This document shows, piece after piece, positions 16,383 to 21,116 of a stretch of 32,276 bases of DNA. The stretch covers positions 1 through 32,276 of the IMG/VR virus record IMGVR_UViG_3300017734_000039; one strand, written 5' to 3'. Source of the DNA: a virus. The notes beneath the pieces are model-generated. The model was not told where the DNA came from. It worked only from the letters and a program-made list of their open reading frames with translations, and did not search any database. Position 1 is the first letter of the stretch. Every line of letters begins with the position of its first letter. A program made the position numbers and the translations under genes.

Positions 16383-16628
16383 CTATTCTCCTCTGAGCAC
16401 TTCTAAAGCTTCTTTTAGTTTTTGTTCTGTTTCTTCATCTGTTAAAGATTCAAATTCACCCACTTTAAGTTGCTCGCGTGCGTCTTTATTTAAAGTTACT
16501 AGGGTCTTAGCATAGTCTGTGAGCTTTTTAGAGGTAGCTGTTTCCATGCCCTCTTGTCCGTTCTCCGCAGCTTCTATGTCCTTTTCTATCAAGGCTATGA
16601 CCCTATCTAATAATTTTTCGTTACTCAT
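16383..16628 (-). CDS. Small helical protein, possible terminase small subunit
   Basis: 81 residues, nearly all helix: LLDRVIALIEKDIEAAENG, a KLTDYAKTLVTLNKDAREQL segment, and an acidic C-terminal helix. The TSKKLTDYAKTLVTL pattern recalls small terminase-like proteins that sit upstream of large subunits. Four genes separate it from terL in one tight series. No helix-turn-helix is certain, so this is only the best of the small candidates. The start has GGAGAGTAGT upstream. Confidence 0.5.
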   Translation of the reverse strand: MSNEKLLDRVIALIEKDIEAAENGQEGMETATSKKLTDYAKTLVTLNKDAREQLKVGEFESLTDEETEQKLKEALEVLRGE

Positions 16629-16629
16629 A

Positions 16630-16944
16630 CTACTCTCCAGCAGCTATGTAGCCAATGAGTTCGTCATCTTCTACACAAAATGTGACTGCACTTCCCATAT
16701 CCTGTACAATTCTTGATACATCTTCTGGTGTGGAGATTGTAAACTCCTTGGAAATAGGGAAAGCTTCTATTTGCTTATCTACCATACTAGCCAAGCGGCT
16801 CTGGTACTCTACAGCATTATCTGGAGTACACTTACCTATCTCTTCTTCTAGCGCATCCATGGCATCAGAAAGAATAGTCTGGGCTTTCTTCCGATCAGCT
16901 TCTTCAATCGGCTTTCCATGAAATTCAAATATCTTAACCTTCAT
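16630..16944 (-). CDS. Small hypothetical protein
   Basis: 104 residues from the ATG at 16944, which has GAGGAGAGACAGT directly upstream. An in-frame ATG 39 bases earlier lacks such a site and would lie well inside the 48-aa gene. The protein starts with a beta strand (KVKIFEFHG), continues as helices (ADRKKAQTILSDAMDALEEE; YQSRLASMVDKQIEAF) and ends with strand-like AVTFCVEDDELIGYIAAGE. No known family. It may be an early host-takeover or packaging factor, from position only. Confidence 0.6.
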   Translation of the reverse strand: MKVKIFEFHGKPIEEADRKKAQTILSDAMDALEEEIGKCTPDNAVEYQSRLASMVDKQIEAFPISKEFTISTPEDVSRIVQDMGSAVTFCVEDDELIGYIAAGE

Positions 16945-17080
16945 ACTGTCTCTCCTCGTTGTCTTCTTCAAGTTGTTCGACATAATCCAAGAAATGCATC
17001 ACTGCAAAAATCTCTTTATCCGTAGGGTTCTCAGATTGAACCCAATTCTTTAACATTAGCTTATACTCTATAGCTTTCAT
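16934..17080 (-). CDS. 48-aa hypothetical microprotein
   Basis: Reading MKAIEYKLMLKNWVQSENP, then TDKEIFAVMHFLDYVEQLEE and an acidic end. The ATG has TAGGAGAGATAT upstream, and the coding end overlaps the next gene by 11 bases, carrying that gene's ribosome site. It is predicted to be a pair of amphipathic helices. It is first after the terminator that closes the exonuclease gene. Confidence 0.6.
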   Translation of the reverse strand: MKAIEYKLMLKNWVQSENPTDKEIFAVMHFLDYVEQLEEDNEERQYEG

Positions 17081-17106
17081 ATATCTCTCCTAGAGGTTGT
17101 CTTAAT

Positions 17107-17131
17107 AAAAGGGGGGAGTCCCCATGACCCC
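17107..17131 (-). terminator. Terminator-like hairpin after the exonuclease gene
   Basis: On the minus strand GGGG-ACT-CCCC plus two further C is followed by TTTTATT. An alternative longer stem uses the upstream GGGGG. It separates the exonuclease/HNH block from the 48-aa gene and packaging block, suggesting a drop in transcription or a new transcript start here. Confidence 0.6.
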
Positions 17132-17182
17132 CAAGAAAGGGGCTTCGATCGACCATTTCCGGCCTTCTCTCTCTTATTGCTG

Positions 17183-17220
17183 TGTAAACAGGCCCCGCAT
17201 CCAGAGCACCGCTGTTTACA
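17183..17220. repeat. Perfect 9-bp inverted repeat at the exonuclease stop
   Basis: TGTAAACAG at 17183-17191 and CTGTTTACA at 17212-17220 are exact inverse copies, 20 bases apart. The right arm covers the exonuclease stop codon. No U run follows on the minus strand. It could be a protein-binding operator or an RNA hairpin. The remainder of 17081-17215 contains the terminator and no well-supported gene. Confidence 0.6.
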
Positions 17221-18055
17221 ATTTAATTGGAACAAGCAGTCCCATATCTTCTTTTTTTGAATCTAATTTATACCGATTTCGGTAATATACACCAAGGTCA
17301 GGATTGATATACATCTTGTATTCGGTTCCTGTGTTACTGTTGGTCCATACACCCTGAGACTCAAGCTCCTTGCCGGTAACCCTACATGAAGGTACACCAG
17401 GAATTGACAAGTCAACACACTTGTTAGGATAGTACGCACAAGTACGTTCATATACCTTGAACAATGTATTATAGATGTCACCTATATTGTATTTCATCAT
17501 CTCGCGAAATGCGTCAATGTCACCATCAGCACACCGGTCCCACAGATCATAACCTACAGATATCTTGTGTGTGCCAATCAGTGAATGGCTGAGGTAATCA
17601 AGCTTTTTGGAGTTCATATTGAATCCATTCAAGCCTTTGTAAGTGCAAACAACCTTATAGGGGGATGGTAATTTCATCCCAAGCCGTAAGAACCTTCCTT
17701 GTAGCCAGCCTTGGTCAAACCGAGCGTTATGGCAGACAATTGTATCGGCCTCATCCAGTATTTTCCACACATATTTCAACACTTCAGTATCGTCTATAGG
17801 ATTGTCTTTGAATGTGTCAAACATGTGGTTCCCTACTCCCCACACACCAGCTTCCCCTTTTGTGTACAGATCATACATGGAGCCGCCCGCTGCGGACAGT
17901 AATCTTGTTTCATCTTTTACCTGATCAATACGGATATACTGATTTCCTGTTGAAAATATCCTAGCTGTAACTAAACTTGTCTCAATATCAAGCAGGACGC
18001 AGCGTTTCATTTTCTCGGCCACAATTGGGTTACTTATATTAAAGTTCGCTTTCAT
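17216..18055 (-). CDS. Stand-alone DnaQ-like 3'-5' exonuclease
   Basis: 279 residues of an RNase H-fold exonuclease. Exo I is LLDIETS (D23, E25), Exo II is CHNARFDQGWL (D114), Exo III is MMKYNIGDIYNTL (Y189 and D193). Between them PYKVVCTYKGL, KKLDYLSHSLIG and LWDRCADGDIDAFREM match the phage-type exonuclease pattern. There is no polymerase domain: the ~75-residue extension (NKCVDLSIPGVPSCRVTGKE onward) is too short. It should degrade or proofread 3' ends, perhaps recycling host DNA or assisting replication. Its start overlaps the HNH gene stop by four bases (ATGA). Confidence 0.82.
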   Translation of the reverse strand: MKANFNISNPIVAEKMKRCVLLDIETSLVTARIFSTGNQYIRIDQVKDETRLLSAAGGSMYDLYTKGEAGVWGVGNHMFDTFKDNPIDDTEVLKYVWKILDEADTIVCHNARFDQGWLQGRFLRLGMKLPSPYKVVCTYKGLNGFNMNSKKLDYLSHSLIGTHKISVGYDLWDRCADGDIDAFREMMKYNIGDIYNTLFKVYERTCAYYPNKCVDLSIPGVPSCRVTGKELESQGVWTNSNTGTEYKMYINPDLGVYYRNRYKLDSKKEDMGLLVPIKL

Positions 18056-18621
18056 ATATTGTCTTTCTTTCTTCTATTTTCTCTACGAGGGAGCACCTGT
18101 AAGTTAATCGGTATGCGCTTTCCGCCCGTTGCTATAGGAAAAATGTGATCTACTTCGTAAGGCTCTCCAAAAAGCCTTGTCATTATACTTGCTCTTTTGT
18201 ATATGCTCTCTATCCACCTCTTTTCTCGTGGCGTGAGAGGCACTTCAGACTTGCTCCTGCGCAGTGCTCTTGCTAGTCTCTTCTTTTCTTTTACTTCTGG
18301 TCGTTGGTGATAGTCTTCCTTCAGATAATCTTGGAACTTCTCTTTATTTGCTTCCATCCACTGGCGGTTCTGTTCCTGCTTCTCCTCTTTGTTATTAGTA
18401 TACCACTTCTTGTGGTATTCCTTATGATACTTTTGGTACTTTTCTTTATTAGCTTTCCTGTACTGTTTATGATATTCTGATACACAGGATTTACACCCAC
18501 GGCCCGCTTTCGTAAAGTATTGCAATTGCTTAGACATATGACACATAGAACAGTATTTATGTCCATACGGCTTAATCATCTTTGTATACTTTATTTTTTC
18601 ACTGTGATTTAATTCTTTCAT
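18052..18621 (-). CDS. HNH endonuclease (second)
   Basis: 189 residues. An N-terminal zinc finger (CSMCHMSKQLQYFTKAG, CKSC) leads into a long, very basic Lys/Tyr/Glu helix region (KYQKYHKEYHKKWYTNNKEE) and a C-terminal HNH motif: YEVDHIFPIATGGKRIPINL, then NLQVLPRRENRRK. The D-H pair and downstream Asn/Arg are the active-site residues. It overlaps the exonuclease start by four bases, so it is translated with it. It is probably a homing-type endonuclease in the early region, unrelated in its middle part to the one near the capsid gene. A role in host DNA breakdown is an alternative. Confidence 0.85.
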   Translation of the reverse strand: MKELNHSEKIKYTKMIKPYGHKYCSMCHMSKQLQYFTKAGRGCKSCVSEYHKQYRKANKEKYQKYHKEYHKKWYTNNKEEKQEQNRQWMEANKEKFQDYLKEDYHQRPEVKEKKRLARALRRSKSEVPLTPREKRWIESIYKRASIMTRLFGEPYEVDHIFPIATGGKRIPINLQVLPRRENRRKKDNI

Positions 18622-18687
18622 TTGAGTCTCTCTAAATTGGGTTAAAGATGGCAGGGCCTCCCAATAGACCCTACCAAGCTGGGCTAA

Positions 18688-18816
18688 TTACTTCCCAGCT
18701 GCTATGTTCTTTTGTTTAGTTTCGCACTCAATACAGATATCTTTCCGTACTGGGTACATAAGCCGCCTGAACTGTACAGGCTCTTTAGATTCGTAGCAAC
18801 GCTTGCATACTATCAT
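18688..18816 (-). CDS. 42-aa zinc-finger microprotein
   Basis: Behind AAAGGAGCCGCG, an ATG opens a frame with two Cys pairs: VCKRCYES at the N-terminus and ICIECETK 24 residues on, separated by a basic stretch (QFRRLMYPVRK). This is a classic C-x2-C ... C-x2-C treble-clef or zinc-ribbon spacing, as in many phage early proteins. The strong ribosome site and complete finger make it a credible gene. The 66 bases after it, up to the HNH gene, show only weak hairpins. Confidence 0.7.
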   Translation of the reverse strand: MIVCKRCYESKEPVQFRRLMYPVRKDICIECETKQKNIAAGK

Positions 18817-18829
18817 CGCGGCTCCTTTG

Positions 18830-19087
18830 TTATCGTGTTTCAGCGAGGACGGCAAGGGCCTCCTCAAGTTCAGCAGACATCATCTCTGATAATCCGCTGA
18901 TTCCCAATCTCATGTGTTCACTCTCATGGGCTAATACTCTTTTGTACTCTGCACCCTCAAGGCCAACGTGCAGTCTGATTGTGCGAGAGGACACAGTACA
19001 ATCCCCATATATACCTTCTGATGTGAGGTCAACATGGTCAAGTGTAACCCACTCACCAAATATCTTGATTCTATTTCGCTTTTTCAT
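18830..19087 (-). CDS. 85-aa HExxH mini-metallopeptidase-like protein
   Basis: The ATG at 19087 has GGGG seven bases upstream; a TTG just before it is a less likely start. A beta-rich N-terminal half (IKIFGEWVTLDHVDL; VSSRTIRLHVG) leads to a helix with H54-E55-S-E-H58 (AHESEHMRLGISGLSE), and then an acidic helix (ELEEALAVLAE) that could supply a third zinc ligand. This is the minimal zincin arrangement seen in small phage and ImmA/IrrE- or SprT-like domains. A protease acting early on a host factor is possible; catalysis is unproven, and no DNA-binding domain is attached. Confidence 0.68.
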   Translation of the reverse strand: MKKRNRIKIFGEWVTLDHVDLTSEGIYGDCTVSSRTIRLHVGLEGAEYKRVLAHESEHMRLGISGLSEMMSAELEEALAVLAETR

Positions 19088-19140
19088 CAAATACCCCGTA
19101 AGACCAGGAGGCTTACAGGATATACCCTGCTCCCGGCTAA

Positions 19141-19422
19141 TTATATTCTCTTTGTTGTCTTTAAGTTGAAGAAAGTCTCAAAGCTTGGGTCTTTCTTTAC
19201 TAAATCTCTAGCAAGACAGGCAATATAGTCATTGCTGATTTTAAAGGCTTCAGTTCTTTTTAAATCTGAGTGCCAACGCATTACTTGAACAATAGTCCAG
19301 GCCGAGTACTTGTCATGCCCGGCACTTCTAACCTCGTTGGCAAGTTTTTCAAACAATATAAATGCTTGGGGGGTGCCTTGCAACCAGTTACGGTACTTTC
19401 TCAGTAATTCAGTGTCTCTCAT
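19141..19422 (-). CDS. Small conserved-type protein with S-A-x-x-I...R-W...FKI-N signature
   Basis: 93 residues: WLQGTPQAFILFEKLANEVR, then AGHDKYSAWTIVQVMRW, then FKISNDYIACLARDLVKKDP. This order (F-E helix, Y/F-S-A helix before R-W, FKI-x-N-x-Y, A-R) matches a family of small proteins I know from many phages and bacterial genomes; its function is not established. A compact helical DNA-binding fold is plausible. The start has AAGGATAAAAA upstream. It lies second in the early leftward block. Confidence 0.72.
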   Translation of the reverse strand: MRDTELLRKYRNWLQGTPQAFILFEKLANEVRSAGHDKYSAWTIVQVMRWHSDLKRTEAFKISNDYIACLARDLVKKDPSFETFFNLKTTKRI

Positions 19423-19435
19423 TTTTTATCCTTCT

Positions 19436-19651
19436 TTATTTGGTACGCTTTAATTTGTATTCTTCCCTAAACCAAGCGGGCCAGTACTGCGGGTCAACAT
19501 TGGAATAATCATAACCATTTGTCTTGTTATTCTTAAACAAATACTGTCCCCTGTCCTTTTTGAGTTGGACTGGGGCATCAGCAATACTTAAGTGGTCTGC
19601 CTTGTTGTTGATCTCATCATTCATCAGATCGTGAATTGTGTACTCTTTCAT
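19436..19651 (-). CDS. First gene of the leftward early block, hypothetical
   Basis: 71 residues: an N-terminal helix (YTIHDLMNDEINNKADHLSI), a Lys/Gln-rich centre (VQLKKDRGQYLFKNNK), and an aromatic C-terminus (DPQYWPAWFREEYKL). AAGGATAACGAG lies before the ATG. It is the first gene transcribed leftward from the control region, where phages often encode host-takeover proteins. No domain is recognised. Confidence 0.65.
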   Translation of the reverse strand: MKEYTIHDLMNDEINNKADHLSIADAPVQLKKDRGQYLFKNNKTNGYDYSNVDPQYWPAWFREEYKLKRTK

Positions 19652-19823
19652 TGTCTCGTTATCCTTATGTCTTAAAACTAGATGTCACTGCTGTGCATCA
19701 TATATAGAATGAGCGGGAGCCATAGAGACTCCCTATACTCCCCGATGACTAGCGATCAACTCTGTGAACATGTTTAGGGGAAGTTATTATATTATATTGA
19801 AATCCTTAAGAAACTGACTGGCC

Positions 19824-19837
19824 CCCTCAAATGAGGG
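19824..19837 (-). terminator. Leader hairpin, proximal
   Basis: On the minus strand CCCTC-ATTT-GAGGG follows. The region after it is only moderately U-rich (GTTTCTTAAGG). It lies in the leader between the leftward promoter and the first early gene, so it may act as a weak attenuator. Confidence 0.4.
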
Positions 19838-19882
19838 AACCTATCACGAAAACAAAAATCAGATATCACTAAGAAAAGATTA

Positions 19883-19903
19883 CACAGGCATAAATAGCCT
19901 GTG
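19883..19903 (-). terminator. Leader hairpin, distal, terminator-like
   Basis: On the minus strand CACAGGC-TATTTAT-GCCTGTG is a perfect seven-pair stem followed by TAATCTTTTC. It lies ~135 bases downstream of the predicted leftward start and just after the two 22-bp repeats, a layout compatible with attenuation or antitermination. Confidence 0.5.
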
Positions 19904-19925
19904 ATAGTATTATTACTGAGTTACT

Positions 19926-19990
19926 ATCCATCAGCATTGGGTACTGCTTGTTGTATACCCAGGGTACCATCCATCAGCATTGGGTACTGC
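19926..19990. repeat. Two exact 22-bp direct repeats in the leftward leader
   Basis: Identical 22-base copies lie at 19926-19947 and 19969-19990, 43 bases start to start. Their core on the + strand is CAGCATTGGGTACTGC. Both fall inside the predicted leftward transcript between its promoter and the first hairpins. Candidate roles are a DNA operator, an RNA antitermination site, or phage-polymerase promoter elements. Confidence 0.8.
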
Positions 19991-20043
19991 ATGATATATG
20001 TATATAGCATTGACCACCAGCTGTCTCATTGTACCTGTATCTA

Positions 20044-20072
20044 ATTGTACAGATTTCCACAAGGCTTGTCAA
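20044..20072 (-). promoter_or_regulatory. Leftward sigma-70-type promoter for the early block
   Basis: On the minus strand a perfect -35 TTGACA is followed after exactly 17 bases by -10 TACAAT (five of six). Transcription would begin near 20037 and enter the early genes after a ~385-base leader. It is the only strong leftward match in the control region. Confidence 0.8.
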
Positions 20073-20121
20073 GCACTAATTTATACCTATCTGGTATAAT
20101 ATACTCAATAGCGTCCTCGTT

Positions 20122-20155
20122 CGACTCTCATTTCGAGCTGTCGCTCTCATTCGAG
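20122..20155. repeat. Imperfect CTCTCATT-CGAG repeats
   Basis: CGACTCTCATTTCGAG (20122-20137) and CGCTCTCATTCGAG (20142-20155) are near-copies in tandem. A related ACTCTCATTTGACACTC lies at ~20372. They lie upstream of the leftward promoter, and look like protein-binding iterons, but the role is unknown. Confidence 0.5.
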
Positions 20156-20183
20156 TCTCACTCTAGGGGGATTCTCTCCCCTC

Positions 20184-20294
20184 CTATCTAAAGGGCACCC
20201 CAAACTTTTAGTGCCTCATTCTGGGCATTTGCAGCTGTCTGCTGATGCCTTGCCTCCCAATTCGGAGGTGTTCTCTATCTAAAGGGCACCCCAA
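20184..20294 (+). repeat. Two exact 20-bp direct repeats containing TAAAGGG
   Basis: CTATCTAAAGGGCACCCCAA occurs at 20184-20203 and again at 20275-20294, 91 bases apart, with different flanks. The TAAAGGG core resembles the start-site part of T3 promoters (CACTAAAGGGAGA), which suggests, without proving, a phage RNA polymerase promoter or a regulator site reading rightward. Confidence 0.6.
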
Positions 20295-20550
20295 CGTGAT
20301 TCACAACAATATCAGGAGGTTGCAGTACCCCCCCCTACTGGATAGGTTGCGTGATTAGTTTCCCTGCGCGACACTCTCATTTGACACTCTTTCGTGGTGT
20401 CTGGGAGGCAAATACCTGCATATGCCCTGGAGAGTTACAAAATGGCTTTCTGAGGCCCGTTTTAAACTTTCAGGTACATTGCTATTCCAGACGGCCAAAG
20501 GCGCTCAGATCGCCTGTTTTCAATTATTTTAACTTTTCGTAAATTAAGGG

Positions 20551-20579
20551 TTGACAAACCGGGTCAATTAGTGTAAGAT
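20551..20579 (+). promoter_or_regulatory. Rightward sigma-70-type promoter 1
   Basis: TTGACA, a 17-base spacer, then TAAGAT (four of six against TATAAT). An AT-rich tract follows. It drives toward the 73-aa gene and the RNA polymerase. Confidence 0.65.
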
Positions 20580-20690
20580 ATATATATAAGGCAAAGAGTT
20601 TCTCCACAGATGCTGCCGTATACTTGATTTTACCCCTAATTTACTGTACGGTAGTAATATCAACCAGTTATCATTTTTATCACTTTTTGC

Positions 20691-20718
20691 TTGACAGGAG
20701 TGTAATACAGGGAATAAA
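20691..20718 (+). promoter_or_regulatory. Rightward promoter 2, weak candidate
   Basis: TTGACA at 20691-20696, followed after 16 bases by AATAAA (four of six). The -10 is poor, so this may be only a -35 look-alike between two better promoters. Confidence 0.35.
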
Positions 20719-20756
20719 AAAAGAACCCAATGATTTCCGTTGATTACATTTTTTAC

Positions 20757-20785
20757 TTGACAAAATCGGATTTTTGGTGTATAAT
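20757..20785 (+). promoter_or_regulatory. Rightward consensus sigma-70 promoter 3
   Basis: TTGACA (20757-20762), 17 bases, TATAAT (20780-20785): a full consensus. Transcription would begin near 20792, giving a leader of about 58 bases before the 73-aa gene. It should be a strong host-polymerase promoter at the start of infection. Confidence 0.9.
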
Positions 20786-20810
20786 AAGGGTATAAACAAA
20801 AAGTTATTCT

Positions 20811-20826
20811 CCCACAATTTCGTGGG
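20811..20826 (+). promoter_or_regulatory. 5' leader hairpin of the polymerase transcript
   Basis: CCCAC-AATTTC-GTGGG forms a five-pair stem ~20 bases from the predicted 5' end and before AAAGGAAAG. It may stabilise the mRNA 5' end. Confidence 0.5.
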
Positions 20827-20849
20827 ACAACAACAAAAGGAAAGAAATT

Positions 20850-21071
20850 ATGGAAAAGTACACACTAGACGAGTTGAGAAAGAAAGCAGGAATTAATTAT
20901 AGCATGTATGACGTAGCAAACAGACTCAAGCGGACATGTGGAATCAAACACACAGACCGGCTGAATTTGGACCAGTGGGATGCTACTTTAGAGTTCCTAG
21001 AAGAGAATTACGACTACTCAGGTGTGTTCACACTCAGGAAGCGTGTTCAGAAGCTCAAATCGGCCTCCTAA
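20850..21071 (+). CDS. 73-aa protein, first gene of the rightward operon
   Basis: 73 residues, mostly helical and charged: YTLDELRKKAGINYSMYDVA, then KRTCGIKHTDRL, LDQWDATLEFLEENYDY, and a basic end (LRKRVQKLKSAS). The two-helix start could fit a small helix-turn-helix regulator, but no family is certain. AAAGGAAAGAAATT precedes the ATG. It is directly behind the consensus promoter and 45 bases before the RNA polymerase gene. The stop lies in a small hairpin (GGCCT-CCTA-AGGCC). A transcription regulator or polymerase partner is a fair guess from position. Confidence 0.72.
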   Translation: MEKYTLDELRKKAGINYSMYDVANRLKRTCGIKHTDRLNLDQWDATLEFLEENYDYSGVFTLRKRVQKLKSAS

Positions 21072-21116
21072 GGCCCGAAAACAAAAGTCTAATACCAACA
21101 TAAGGAAAGAAAAAAG

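Larger units (their letters stand above)
19652..20849. other. Divergent control region, 1.2 kb without a well-supported gene
   Basis: It separates the leftward genome-long series from the rightward RNA polymerase genes. It holds a leftward sigma-70-like promoter, three rightward TTGACA elements, two pairs of exact direct repeats, imperfect CTCTCATT repeats, and several hairpins, each listed separately. No reading frame on either strand looks protein-like. Such a region is also the most likely place for a replication origin, but no diagnostic origin element is recognised. Confidence 0.75.

Noticed and set aside
16942-16983. Upstream ATG start for the 104-aa protein at 16944
   Set aside because: It adds 13 residues encoded inside the 48-aa gene and lacks a ribosome site, while the internal ATG has GAGGAG at good spacing.
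17081-17218. Cys-rich frame (C-x3-C-x2-C-x2-C-x-H) between the exonuclease and 48-aa genes
   Set aside because: The cysteines look like a zinc site, but the frame has no ATG or GTG start and no ribosome site; its codons also cover the inverted repeat and the terminator. It may be coincidence.
17216-18055. Decayed family A DNA polymerase represented by the exonuclease
   Set aside because: No polymerase fingers or palm motifs are found in any frame downstream; the sequence there is the terminator and unrelated small genes, and the exonuclease ends with a clean stop.
20351-20542. Rightward 63-codon frame starting at GTG in the control region
   Set aside because: It has no proper ribosome site, its translation is rich in Cys, Pro and Arg unlike the other phage proteins, and it ends just before the TTGACA promoter. 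It is probably a chance frame.
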